This document shows positions 25,413 through 33,585 of a DNA stretch of 64,000 nt, in pieces. The translations under genes and the position numbers were made by a program. Positions within the stretch are counted from its first letter, which is position 1; the number at the start of each line of letters is the position of its first letter. Under the pieces are notes generated by a model, which worked only from the letters and a program-made list of their open reading frames with translations, was not told the DNA's origin and did no database searches. This DNA is from Streptomyces sp. HNM0575 (lineage in GTDB: Bacteria; Actinomycetota; Actinomycetes; Streptomycetales; Streptomycetaceae), in contig NZ_JAASAG010000002.1 of the NCBI RefSeq assembly GCF_012726265.1, forward strand, positions 744,001-808,000, in the 5' to 3' direction.

Positions 25413-25823
25413 ATGTCTCGCGCCATCACTTTGATCCGCTCCGCGTCCCTGTCCGACGTCGCCGAGTATGCCTACGCCGCCACGGCGCCCGCCGAGTCAC
25501 GCCTGATCTTCCTCGCCGGTGCGTGTCCGCTGAACGATGACGGCTCCACCGCGGCGCTCGGGGACTACGCGGGCCAGGCGATGAAGGCCGTCGAGAACAT
25601 GCAGACCGCTCTCGCTGCCTCGGGTGCGTCGCTCCAGGACGTCATCAGCACCAGGGTCCTCGTCGCATCGGCCCGGCAGGAGGACCTGGTGGCTGCCTGG
25701 GAGGTGGTACGGGACTCGTTCGCTGACCATGACGTCCCCAGCACCTTGATGGGCGTCACCGTGCTCGGCTACGAGAACCAACTCGTGGAGATCGAGGCCG
25801 TCGCCGCCGTGCTCGATTCTTGA
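25413..25823 (+). CDS. RidA family protein (YjgF/YER057c/UK114)
   Basis: 136 residues, the usual RidA size. RidA proteins form trimers and hydrolyse reactive enamine/imine intermediates from PLP enzymes; subfamily members have other deaminase roles. Seen: YAATAPAESRLIFLAGACPL, YAGQAMKAVENMQTALAASG, and VISTRVLVASARQED with the conserved Arg of the active site. The GGENP-type C-terminal motif is altered (LMGVTVLGYENQLVEIEAVA), placing it outside the archetypal RidA clade. ATG at 25413 follows GGAGAGGACCC. It is divergent from MerR across a 207-bp spacer; the 246 bp after it hold only short GTGGCT repeats. Confidence 0.9.
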   Translation: MSRAITLIRSASLSDVAEYAYAATAPAESRLIFLAGACPLNDDGSTAALGDYAGQAMKAVENMQTALAASGASLQDVISTRVLVASARQEDLVAAWEVVRDSFADHDVPSTLMGVTVLGYENQLVEIEAVAAVLDS

Positions 25824-26069
25824 GCCCACTGCCGCGCTGTGGCTGTGGCTGTGGCTGCATGACCAGCGGCCCCCGCCCCTCCACCAACAGCACCCCGCTG
25901 CTGCCTTGGCAAGAGGCCCAGTGCCTCCGGAACTCATCAACACGGCCCCTCCGTGATTGAGGCGCCGCCGACACCCAAGCCGCCGCCCCACCCGACCGAT
26001 GCGCCCAGAGCACCGCCCGCGGATGACCGTCCTGCCGGGCAGACACCGGCCTTCTGGCAGCCCCGCTCG

Positions 26070-26609
26070 TCAGTCTTCCTGCTCGTCGCCGAACCGGCGG
26101 AGTGACGTCGTGACGTCGTCGACGAGGCGGGAGAGGAGGCGGCCGAGGTCGCGGCGGTCCTGGTCGGGCCAGTGGGCGATGGCTTGAGTGAACCAGCCGA
26201 GGAGGGTCGTGGCGTAGCGTTCGGCGGCCGCGGATCCTTCAGGCGTGGGGGCGATGATGCTGGCCCGGCGGTCGTCAGGGTCGGCGGTGCGGCGGACGAG
26301 GCCGCGGCGTTCCAGGAGCTGGACCTGGCGGGTGACGTGCGGTTGGACGACCTGCATCTGCTCCGCGATCTGCTTGATGCGCAGGGGCTCGTCGGCGAAG
26401 TGGAGGGTGATCAGGACGGCGAAGGCGGGCCGTTCGAGGTTCGTGCCGGTGGCGTCCATGGCGTGCTCGGCCACCCGACCTCGGCCCAGGGTGCGGCTGA
26501 GCTGCATGACGCGAGGGAGAGCGGCCAGGACCTCGGCGGGGGGATCGGCCGGGGGTTCGCCGGGGTCGTCTCCGGGTGGGGTGGGCGTTCCACCTTGAGC
26601 CATTTGCAT
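26070..26609 (-). CDS. MarR-family transcriptional regulator
   Basis: 179 residues from the ATG at 26609; an ATG two codons later (26603) is also usable. The winged helix is clear: IKQIAEQMQVVQPHVTRQVQ followed by LLERRGLVRR, then DPDDRRASIIAPTPEG for the wing. Long N- and C-terminal helices form the dimer. MarR proteins usually repress a neighbouring detoxification gene and release DNA on binding a phenolic or other small ligand. The start codon lies inside one of two near-identical operators shared with the divergent flavin monooxygenase gene, so it probably represses both itself and that gene. Confidence 0.93.
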   Translation of the reverse strand: MQMAQGGTPTPPGDDPGEPPADPPAEVLAALPRVMQLSRTLGRGRVAEHAMDATGTNLERPAFAVLITLHFADEPLRIKQIAEQMQVVQPHVTRQVQLLERRGLVRRTADPDDRRASIIAPTPEGSAAAERYATTLLGWFTQAIAHWPDQDRRDLGRLLSRLVDDVTTSLRRFGDEQED

Positions 26610-26625
26610 ACCTAACTTATGTATC
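26608..26625. promoter_or_regulatory. MarR operator copy 1 (overlaps marR start)
   Basis: ATACCTAACTTATGTATC is AT-rich and near-palindromic. It differs from copy 2 at one central base (C versus G). The marR ATG is embedded in its left end, and a likely -10 (TATAGA on the minus strand) is just beyond its right end. Confidence 0.75.
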
Positions 26626-26676
26626 TATACTGGAGTCGCGGCACGGTTCCGGGGCCGCTTCATGTCCAGCCAAAGG

Positions 26677-26694
26677 ATACCTAAGTTATGTATC
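26677..26694. promoter_or_regulatory. MarR operator copy 2 (overlaps monooxygenase start)
   Basis: ATACCTAAGTTATGTATC, 17 of 18 bases identical to copy 1, 69 bp away. Written as GATACCTAAGTTATGTATC it is a near-perfect 19-bp palindrome. The monooxygenase ATG (26688) lies within it. Confidence 0.75.
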
Positions 26695-27902
26695 GACGCC
26701 CTCCCCTCCGGAACCGCCCCGCACCTCGCAGGATTCTGGTCTCGGGCGCCAGCATCGCCGGTCCCACCCTTGCCTACTGGCTCCACCGCTACGGCTTCGA
26801 CGTCACCGTCGTCGAGAAGGCCTCCGCCATACGCGGTGGCGGCTACGCCATCGACATCCGCGGCACCGCCCGCGACGTCGTCGACCGCATGGGACTGCTG
26901 CCCCGCCTGCGCGAGGCCCACGTGAACTCCGAGCAGATCACCTTCCTCCACCCCGACGGCAGCGAACTCGCCGCCATCCGCCCCGAGTTCGCGACCGGCG
27001 GTGCCGCGGGACTGGACCTGGAGGTCCGGCGCGGTGACCTAGCCGACTGCCTGTACGCAGCCGTCGAGGGCAAGGTCGAGTTCCTCTTCCGCGACTCCAT
27101 CGCCACCCTCCACGACACCGGCGAGCAGGTCGACGTCACCTTCGACAGCGGCATACGCCGCACCTTCGACCTCGTCCTCGGCGCCGACGGACTGCACTCG
27201 AACACCCGCCGGCTCGCCTTCGGCCCGGAGGAGCACTACCACCGCTACCTCGGTTACTCCTTCGCCGGCTTCACCCTGCCCAACACCCTCGGCCTCGTAC
27301 GCGAAGCACAGCTGTGGAACGTCCCCGGCAGGGCCGCCGTCCTCTACGCCCACGAACCCGACGACGCCCTGCACGGCTTCCTCACCTTCGCCCAGGACGA
27401 ACCGCCCCTCGATGCCTTCCGCGACCCTCATGCCCAACGCGACCTGGTCGCCGCCCACTTCCCCGAGACCCGGTGGCAGATCCCGATGATGGTCGAGGCC
27501 ATGCGGAACTCTGACGACCTCTTCTTCGACGTCGTCAGCCAGATCCACATGCCCAGTTGGTCCCGTGGGCACATCGCCCTCACCGGAGACGCCGCCCACG
27601 CGACCTCGTTCATGTCCGGCCAGGGCTCCAGCTGCGCCCTCGTCAGCGCCTACGTCCTCGCCGGGGAACTCGCCACACGCCCCGACCACACCACCGCATT
27701 CGAGTCCTACGAGAAGACCGTGCGCGGGTTCGTCGAGTTGAACCAGGCTCTGGCCACCGCCGGCGGCGACGTGGTCGCCCCCCGCACGCAGCAGCAGATC
27801 GACACCCGCAACGAAGCGCTCCTGCACCACACCGACCTCACCTCCGGGCAGCAGGGCAGGGAGGCCAACACGGCCCTCGCCCTGCCGGATTACGAGGCAT
27901 GA
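26688..27902 (+). CDS. FAD-dependent monooxygenase (PHBH-fold, TetX-like)
   Basis: 404 residues. Group A flavoprotein monooxygenase that would use NAD(P)H and oxygen to hydroxylate an aromatic or polyketide-type substrate. Seen: ILVSGASIAGPTLAYWLHRY (ADP-binding Rossmann), GADGLHSNTRR (the GD-like DG motif), and ALTGDAAHATSFMSGQGSSC (the second FAD-binding GD motif). ATG at 26688 is preceded by AAAGGA at 10 nt and sits inside the MarR operator. Divergent from MarR; ligand-induced detoxification of a phenolic or antibiotic is a reasonable inference, as for TetX and similar enzymes. Confidence 0.9.
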   Translation: MYRRPPLRNRPAPRRILVSGASIAGPTLAYWLHRYGFDVTVVEKASAIRGGGYAIDIRGTARDVVDRMGLLPRLREAHVNSEQITFLHPDGSELAAIRPEFATGGAAGLDLEVRRGDLADCLYAAVEGKVEFLFRDSIATLHDTGEQVDVTFDSGIRRTFDLVLGADGLHSNTRRLAFGPEEHYHRYLGYSFAGFTLPNTLGLVREAQLWNVPGRAAVLYAHEPDDALHGFLTFAQDEPPLDAFRDPHAQRDLVAAHFPETRWQIPMMVEAMRNSDDLFFDVVSQIHMPSWSRGHIALTGDAAHATSFMSGQGSSCALVSAYVLAGELATRPDHTTAFESYEKTVRGFVELNQALATAGGDVVAPRTQQQIDTRNEALLHHTDLTSGQQGREANTALALPDYEA

Positions 27903-28008
27903 CGAACGCCACCGACGCGAGCCGGGTGTGGGGATCGGCTCGCAGCCGTTCTGGCGGCTGACCGAACTTCCGGTCACCCTGGGGTGAGTGGGCCGAGGGG
28001 GTCGACAA

Positions 28009-28458
28009 GTGTCGAGCGAATGGAATAGCCCTGTGCCGCATCCGGATACACCTGCTGTTCGCACCCCTCACGAGGTGCTGACTTGCTACTACCAGGCCAT
28101 GCTCGACAAATCCCCGGACGATCTCGCCGATCTCTACGCCGTGGACGCGGTGCACGAATTCCCGTTCACCTCTCCCGGGTTCCCCCCGCGCTACGAGGGA
28201 CGTGAGGCCGTGCGCGCCGGATACCGGGCGGCCTGGGGCGCCAGCCCCGCCCAGGTGCAGGAGGTCAGGAGGATCGCGGCCTACGAGACCACCGATCCGG
28301 AAGTGATCATCGCCGAGCATGTCGTGGTGGGAACACTGACGACCAAGGCCACCACGTTCACCGTCCCCGGACTCCTGATACTCCACGTCCACAACGGACT
28401 GATCACGCGAGTCCGCGACTACATGGACGGCTCGGGAGTCCCCAGCGCCGGAGCGTGA
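28009..28458 (+). CDS. SnoaL-like/NTF2-fold protein
   Basis: 149 residues from the GTG at 28009 with GAGGGGG 7 nt upstream; a GTG seven codons earlier is possible. The NTF2-like cone fold is indicated by VLTCYYQAMLDKSPDDLADL, then YAVDAVHEFPF, YEGREAVRAGYRAAWG and a C-terminal GLITRVRDYMDG. This family includes ketosteroid isomerases, polyketide cyclases and limonene-epoxide hydrolases, and acid/base residues such as the Asp and His in DAVHEF may serve in catalysis. It follows the monooxygenase gene by 106 bp in the same direction, so it may act on its product. Confidence 0.82.
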   Translation: MSSEWNSPVPHPDTPAVRTPHEVLTCYYQAMLDKSPDDLADLYAVDAVHEFPFTSPGFPPRYEGREAVRAGYRAAWGASPAQVQEVRRIAAYETTDPEVIIAEHVVVGTLTTKATTFTVPGLLILHVHNGLITRVRDYMDGSGVPSAGA

Positions 28459-28508
28459 AGGCCACATCGGTACAGCGGCCGCGGAAGCGTGATCGCAGAA
28501 GGCAATGC

Positions 28509-28553
28509 AGAAGGGCCCGTGACCAGCGGAGATGCTGGTCACGGGCCCCTTCT
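28509..28553. terminator. Strong bidirectional terminator before tRNA-Tyr
   Basis: Arms GGGCCCGTGACCAGC (28513-28527) and GCTGGTCACGGGCCC (28534-28548) are perfect complements with a 6-nt loop, flanked by AGAA on the left and TTCT on the right. It serves the convergent SnoaL-like gene and tRNA-Tyr. Confidence 0.88.
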
Positions 28554-28559
28554 CGGCTG

Positions 28560-28641
28560 TGGCGGCGCTAGGATTCGAACCTAGGAAGGCTGAGCCGGCA
28601 GATTTACAGTCTGCTCCCTTTGGCCGCTCGGGCACACCGCC
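28560..28641 (-). tRNA. tRNA-Tyr (anticodon GTA)
   Basis: 82-nt class II tRNA on the minus strand: acceptor GGCGGTG with CGCCGCC, anticodon region GCAGACTGTAAATCTGC, a long variable arm (CGGCTCAGCCTTC) and T arm CTAGGTTCGAATCCTAG. In Streptomyces the 3' half of a tRNA-Tyr gene is the attachment site of SLP1-type integrative elements. The gene here is complete, and I find no second copy of its 3' end in the window. Confidence 0.96.
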
Positions 28642-28830
28642 TGGGATTGCTGCCCGGTCCGCCCTTGGGCGGTCCTCCGTGGCAACGACGTAAACCATAC
28701 CCGATGACCGGGGGGGCTTCGCCACCCGGTTGATCAGGGGTGCGGGGGCTGCTCAGTGGCTAGGCTGACCCGGCGGTCCGCGCCGTGGGCCGCCTCTCTG
28801 ACGGATCTATCTACGAGGAGCCAACTCACC

Positions 28831-29319
28831 ATGGCCGACTCCAGTTTCGACATCGTCTCGAAGGTCGAGCGGCAGGAGGTCGACAACGCCATCAACCAGG
28901 CCTCCAAGGAGATCTCGCAGCGCTACGACTTCCGTGGCGTGGACGCCTCGGTCGCGTGGTCGGGCGAGAAGATCGAGATGCGTGCCAACGCCGAGGAGCG
29001 GGTGAAGGCCGTCCTCGACATCCTCCAGTCCAAGCTGATCAAGCGCGGCATCTCCCTGAAGGCGCTGGACGCGGGCGAACCGCAGGCGTCCGGCAAGGAG
29101 TACAAGATCTTCGCGTCGCTGAAGGAGGGCATCGCACAGGACGAGGCGAAGAAGATCGCGAAGGTCATCCGCGACGAGGGCCCCAAGGGCGTCAAGGCCC
29201 AGGTGCAGGGCGACGAGCTGCGGGTCTCGTCCAAGAGCCGCGACCATCTCCAGGAGATCATCGCGCTGTTGAAGGGCAAGGACTTCGACTTCCCGCTTCA
29301 GTTCGTCAACTACCGCTGA
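28831..29319 (+). CDS. YajQ family nucleotide-binding protein
   Basis: 162 residues from the ATG at 28831 with GAGGAG upstream. Conserved opening [20 protein letters not shown] and the block [14 protein letters not shown] identify YajQ; a second RNP-like half contains [20 protein letters not shown] and [20 protein letters not shown]. YajQ has two tandem ferredoxin-like domains; homologues bind cyclic di-GMP, GTP/ATP or tRNA and modulate gene expression. It is a single gene between tRNA-Tyr and the MMPL gene. The 215 bp after it are low-complexity CCCGTAC-rich DNA containing a hairpin. Confidence 0.95.
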   Translation: MADSSFDIVSKVERQEVDNAINQASKEISQRYDFRGVDASVAWSGEKIEMRANAEERVKAVLDILQSKLIKRGISLKALDAGEPQASGKEYKIFASLKEGIAQDEAKKIAKVIRDEGPKGVKAQVQGDELRVSSKSRDHLQEIIALLKGKDFDFPLQFVNYR

Positions 29320-29466
29320 CGGCACGGGGATCGCCGCGCCCGTACCCGTGGTCGTGCCCGTACTCGTACTCGGACGCGCACTCCTGCCCGTACCCGTACG
29401 CGCATTCCTGCCCCTGATCGCACACGCCCGCCGGGTCCATGGCCCGGGGCCCTGCCGGACGGCCGG

Positions 29467-29497
29467 GCGGCGCGCGCTCCGCTCGTACGCGCGCCGC
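29467..29497. terminator. Hairpin between yajQ and the MMPL gene
   Basis: GCGGCGCGCG (29467-29476) and CGCGCGCCGC (29488-29497) are perfect complements with an 11-nt loop, between two convergent genes. A bidirectional terminator is likely although the surrounding DNA is repetitive. Confidence 0.5.
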
Positions 29498-29534
29498 GCA
29501 CCGGCCCGCCGGGGACCCTGGGGGCCGGTGTGAA

Positions 29535-32500
29535 CTACTCGTCGGGGTGGCGGAGTTCGATGTCGAAGCCCTCCACCACCGGGCCGTCCACGTGGAGCGT
29601 GGTCGCCACGGGCGGGTAGCCGCCCGCAACGACGGAGTAGTCGCCGCCGTCCAGGTCCGTGAAGGCGTACGCGCCGTCCTCGCCGGTGGTGGACGTCGCG
29701 ATCACGGCGCCCGCCGCGTCCACGAGCGTGACCCGTGCGTCCGGCAGGGGCTCGTTGCGCGCTCCCGCACGGACCGTGCCCTGGACCTGTGCGCCCGCGG
29801 CCAGTTCGATACGGATGCGGGTCACGCCGTGCCCGTCCACTTCGACCGGGCGGGCGGTGGGCCGGTAGCCCGGCGCGTTCACCGCGAGCGTGAAGGCTCC
29901 GGTGACCAGTCCCTCGAAGCCGAAGTCGCCCCGCTGGTCCGTCTTTCCGGTGGCCAGCGCCTCGCCCCGCTCGTCGGTCACCACGACCATGGCGTCGGCC
30001 ACCGGACGGGCGTCCGCCGCGTCGCGCACCTGGCCCGCCAGGCCGCTGGTGGCGGAGAGCACGACGTCGTGGCTGAGCGGCTCGTCGCCCAGTACGACCG
30101 TGGAGGCCCGCGGCTTGTGCCGGCCGGCCGCCACGATCAGCACGTAGCTGCCGGGCTGCGGGGCCTCCAGGATGTAGGAGCCGTTCCGGTGCGCGGTGGA
30201 GCGGCCCAACTGGCGCCCGCTCATTGAGATCAGCGTCAGTGCCGCGTGCGGCAGGCCCGTACCGTCGGCGCCGCGGACGGTGCCGTGTACGCCGCAGCCG
30301 GCGAGTTCGTACTGCTCCGCAGGGGCGGCGGACACATCCGTGGCCGCTGCGGGCGCAGGGTGCGCGCCCCCGGGCGAGGGCCGGGGGATCAGGACGGGGC
30401 CCTCCGGACCGCCGCCGCCCGCACCGCCCGCCGGGGCGTCCCGCAGGCCGTCGCCCTCGACGTCGACGTTGGGCAGCGCCCGGCCGAGCCAGCGGGGCAG
30501 CCACCAGGCGGCCCTGCCCAGCAGCGCGAGGACCGCCGGTACGACGGCCATGCGCACGATGAACGCGTCGAAGAAGACGGCCACGGCGAGCCCGAAGCCG
30601 ATCATCTTCACCATCGAGTCCGTCGACCCTATGAAGCCCGAGAAGACGGCGATCATGATGACGGCCGCGGCGGTGACCACCCGGGCTCCGTGCCGGAATC
30701 CGGTCACGACCGCCTCTCGCGGTTGCTCGCCGTGTACGTACGCCTCCCGCATGCGCGTGACGAGGAAGACCTCGTAGTCCATGGCGAGGCCGAAGACGAC
30801 GCCGACCATGAAGATCGGCATCATCGACATCACGGGGCCGGTCTCCTCGACGTCCATCACCTCGGCCAGCCAGCCCCATTGGAAGACGGCGACGACGGCG
30901 CCCAGCGCGGCGAGCACCGAGAGCAGGAAGCCAAGCGCGGCCTTGAGCGGCACGAGGATCGAGCGGAAGACGACGATCAGCAGCAGGAAGGCCAGTCCGA
31001 CGACGAGCGCCAGATAGGGGGCCAGGGCGTCGTCGAGCTTCTGCGATACGTCGATGTTCATCGCGGGGGTGCCGGTGACCAGGACCCGTGCGTCGGTGCG
31101 GTCCTTGATGTCCGTTCCGGAACCGCGGATGTCGTGCACCAGGTCCTCGGTCGCGTCCGCCGACGGTCCGGAGGCCGGGATCACGTTGAGCATCGCGGTG
31201 TCGCCGGACTTGTCGAACCTGGGCGGTGTCACCGTGAGCACGTCGTCGAGGCCCTTGACCGTCTTGGCGACCTCGCTGACGGCGGCCTTCGGGTCGTCGC
31301 CGGCACGGGCGTCGACGACGACCATGAGGGGCCCGTTGAAGCCGGGGCCGAAGCTGTCGGAGAGCAGGTCGTACGCCTTGCGCTGCGTGGTGTTCACCGG
31401 CTTCGAACCGTCGTCGGGCAGGCCGAGTTCGAGCTCGCCGACCGGGAGCGCCGCCGCACCGAGGCCGAGGACGCCGAGCAGCAGGACGGTGAGGGGGCGG
31501 CGGACCACGAAGCGCGCCCAGCGGGTGCCCATGTTGGGCTTGGGCCCGGTGCGGGCTCCCTCCCCGTGGACCTCCCCGTGGACTTCCTCGTACGGTCCGG
31601 CGCCGGCCGGCTGCGCCTCCCCGTGCCCGGCCTTCCTGTGACCGCCTTCCGGCGCCTTGCGCCGCTTCGCGCCCGCGGGCCGCACCCGCTTGCGCGCCAG
31701 TCCGATCAGGGCGGGGATCAGGGTGATGGCGATGAGGACCGCGACGGCCACCGTGCCCGCGGCGGCCAGGCCCATCTTCGTCAGTACGGGGATGTCGACC
31801 ACGGCAAGGCCGACGAGCGCGATCACGACCGTGAGTCCGGCGAAGACGACCGCCGAGCCGGCGGTGCCGACGGCTCGGCCGGCCGCCTCCTCTTGTCCGC
31901 GGCCGTCGGCGAGTTCCGCGCGGTACCGGGAGAGTATGAAGAGCGCGTAGTCGATGCCGACGGCGAGGCCGATCATCATCGCCAACGTCGAGGTGGTGGA
32001 GTCCAGTTCGAGGGTGTCGGCCAGCGCCGTGATCGTGGAGACGCCGATGCCGACGCCGATGAGGGCGGTGAGCAGCGGAAGCCCGGCCGCGACGAGCGAG
32101 CCGAGGGTGATCACCAGCACGACCGCGGCGACGGCGACTCCGATCACCTCCGTGGAGCCCGTCTCGGGGATGGTGGTGAGCGCGTCGCCGCCGACTTCGA
32201 CGGTCAGTCCCTCGCCCCTGGCGTCCCGTGCGACGTCCTTCAGCGCATCACGCGAGGAGTCCTCCAGCTCCATGCCGGGGACCTTGTACGAGACCTGCGC
32301 GTAGGTCACCGCGCCGTCCTTGCTGACGGCCCTGGCGCGGAACGGGTCGACCACGGAGGCGACTTCGGAGCCCTTGCCGAGCTCCGCGACGGCCTCCCGT
32401 ACGGCCGCCTTGTTGTGCCCGGCGGTGATCTTCTCGCCGTCGGGCGCCTTGAAGACGACCCGGGCGGTGGCTCCGTCGGCGCTGGAACCGGGGAACCGGT

Positions 32501-32681
32501 CCTCCAGCAGGTCGAAGGCCCGCTGCGCCTCGGTGCCCGGGATCGAGAAGGAGCTGGAGCCGGCGGCAGGCGCCTGTGCGGCGCCCAGGCCCGCGACGGC
32601 CAGCAGGGCCACCCAGATCAGGGCCACGAAGTGCCGTCGCCGGAAGGCGAATCGGCCGAGTTTGCTCAGGAACGTTGCCAC
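29535..32681 (-). CDS. MMPL-family RND exporter with three C-terminal carboxypeptidase-regulatory-like domains
   Basis: 1048 residues from the GTG at 32681 (GGGAG 8 nt upstream). Two MMPL halves each contain a large extracytoplasmic loop and about six spans; the proton-relay motif LAVGIDYALFILSRYRAE is in the first half and GLAMDYEVFLVTRMREAYVH in the second. Such proteins export lipids, siderophores or drugs. After about residue 790 the cytoplasmic tail carries three beta-sandwich repeats (about 795-877, 878-960, 961-1048), each with a G.V....G.P...A.V.L....G pattern (for example GLAGQVRDAADARPVADAMV). This fusion is not part of standard MMPL architecture. Paired with TetR 103 bp upstream. 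Confidence 0.92.
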   Translation of the reverse strand: MATFLSKLGRFAFRRRHFVALIWVALLAVAGLGAAQAPAAGSSSFSIPGTEAQRAFDLLEDRFPGSSADGATARVVFKAPDGEKITAGHNKAAVREAVAELGKGSEVASVVDPFRARAVSKDGAVTYAQVSYKVPGMELEDSSRDALKDVARDARGEGLTVEVGGDALTTIPETGSTEVIGVAVAAVVLVITLGSLVAAGLPLLTALIGVGIGVSTITALADTLELDSTTSTLAMMIGLAVGIDYALFILSRYRAELADGRGQEEAAGRAVGTAGSAVVFAGLTVVIALVGLAVVDIPVLTKMGLAAAGTVAVAVLIAITLIPALIGLARKRVRPAGAKRRKAPEGGHRKAGHGEAQPAGAGPYEEVHGEVHGEGARTGPKPNMGTRWARFVVRRPLTVLLLGVLGLGAAALPVGELELGLPDDGSKPVNTTQRKAYDLLSDSFGPGFNGPLMVVVDARAGDDPKAAVSEVAKTVKGLDDVLTVTPPRFDKSGDTAMLNVIPASGPSADATEDLVHDIRGSGTDIKDRTDARVLVTGTPAMNIDVSQKLDDALAPYLALVVGLAFLLLIVVFRSILVPLKAALGFLLSVLAALGAVVAVFQWGWLAEVMDVEETGPVMSMMPIFMVGVVFGLAMDYEVFLVTRMREAYVHGEQPREAVVTGFRHGARVVTAAAVIMIAVFSGFIGSTDSMVKMIGFGLAVAVFFDAFIVRMAVVPAVLALLGRAAWWLPRWLGRALPNVDVEGDGLRDAPAGGAGGGGPEGPVLIPRPSPGGAHPAPAAATDVSAAPAEQYELAGCGVHGTVRGADGTGLPHAALTLISMSGRQLGRSTAHRNGSYILEAPQPGSYVLIVAAGRHKPRASTVVLGDEPLSHDVVLSATSGLAGQVRDAADARPVADAMVVVTDERGEALATGKTDQRGDFGFEGLVTGAFTLAVNAPGYRPTARPVEVDGHGVTRIRIELAAGAQVQGTVRAGARNEPLPDARVTLVDAAGAVIATSTTGEDGAYAFTDLDGGDYSVVAGGYPPVATTLHVDGPVVEGFDIELRHPDE

Positions 32682-32784
32682 GGACGTACTCCCGGTCGGG
32701 TCGTGGGGTCTTGCGGGTCAAGAGGATTCGGCCCGGCGACGTGAGCGGTCGTCCCAGGTGCTGTGGGTTGTCGCATGAGGAGAC

Positions 32785-33375
32785 TCAGACGCCGAGTGCG
32801 GGGAGGACGACGGCGTCGACGTACGAGACGAGGAAGTCCTGCGTGGGCGGCAGGTCGTCGATCAGGGTGCGGGCCGCGAACGCGCCGATCAGCATGTGCA
32901 GCACGTATTCGCAGGCGGGGTTGTCCGCGCGGACCTCGCCGCGGTCGACGGCGCGCTGCAACATCCGCCGCAGCTCCGCCAGTTCGGGCTCGATCAGCAA
33001 CTCGCGGAAGGCCTGGAGGAGATCGGGGTTCGCGTGCACGGCCATGGCCAGGCCGCGCATCAGCGCGGAGTCCGCCTCCAGCTGGCAGTCGTTCTGGCGC
33101 ACGGCGAGTTCGTGGAAGTCGCCGCGCAGGGTCCCGGTGTCGACGTCGGCGAGGTTGACCGGCTTCTCGTGCCGCAGCGCCCTGACGACGAGTTCGGCCT
33201 TCCCGCCCCACTGGCGGTAGAGGGTGGCCTTGCTGGAACGGGTGCGGGCGGCGACGGCGTCCATGGTGAGGGCGTCGTAGCCGACCTCGCGGAGCAGACC
33301 GAGCACGGCCCCGTACAGCTCGGACTCGCGCTCGGGCGTGATCCGGCTCCGGCGTGCCGCCGCGGACTCGGTCAT
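32785..33375 (-). CDS. TetR/AcrR-family transcriptional regulator
   Basis: 196 residues. N-terminal helix-turn-helix: ERESELYGAVLGLLREVGYD then LTMDAVAARTRSSKATLYRQ, diagnostic TetR. The C-terminal domain (LALRHE..., TetR_C type with HELAVRQNDCQLEADSALMR) senses the ligand. ATG at 33375 follows AGGAG by 9 nt. Two copies of the same 15-bp palindrome lie 20-81 bp upstream. It precedes the MMPL exporter gene in the same direction, so it likely represses itself and the exporter and is relieved by an exported compound. Confidence 0.94.
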   Translation of the reverse strand: MTESAAARRSRITPERESELYGAVLGLLREVGYDALTMDAVAARTRSSKATLYRQWGGKAELVVRALRHEKPVNLADVDTGTLRGDFHELAVRQNDCQLEADSALMRGLAMAVHANPDLLQAFRELLIEPELAELRRMLQRAVDRGEVRADNPACEYVLHMLIGAFAARTLIDDLPPTQDFLVSYVDAVVLPALGV

Positions 33376-33394
33376 GCTCGTCCACTCCTGACGA

Positions 33395-33409
33395 ACGAAA
33401 CGGTTTCGT
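33395..33409. promoter_or_regulatory. TetR operator copy 1
   Basis: ACGAAACGGTTTCGT is palindromic around a single central base, 20 bp upstream of the tetR start codon. With flanks it reads CGAAACGGTTTCGTAC. Confidence 0.75.
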
Positions 33410-33441
33410 ACAGCGGAAGCCTATCCAGGGCTCGCGTCGAA

Positions 33442-33456
33442 ACGAAACCGTTTCGT
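33442..33456. promoter_or_regulatory. TetR operator copy 2
   Basis: ACGAAACCGTTTCGT is the exact reverse complement of copy 1, with centres 47 bp apart. Two dimer sites in the tetR promoter region fit cooperative or dual-promoter control. Confidence 0.75.
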
Positions 33457-33585
33457 ACGTGGTACGCGTCACTCACCGTCGGGCGGTCGCGGGCCGGGGC
33501 GGGCGGTCGCGGGACGGTCTGCCGGACGCGGCGGCCCATGGGCCCGTGGGTGGCTCGTGGGGTGGCTCGCTGGGCGCTCGGCCGG

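Noticed and set aside
25824..26069. Small gene between RidA and MarR
   Set aside because: Only short GTGGCT-type repeats and open frames without ribosome sites or similarity are present.
28560..28641. Integrated SLP1-type element at tRNA-Tyr
   Set aside because: No integrase, excisionase, Rep or Tra gene and no second att copy of the tRNA 3' end is visible in the window; at most there are remnants.
30246..32744. Very long open frame on the plus strand opposite the MMPL gene
   Set aside because: High GC content at third positions opens frames on the opposite strand. The MMPL frame has family motifs, a ribosome site and a regulator; the opposite frame has charged low-complexity sequence with no motif.
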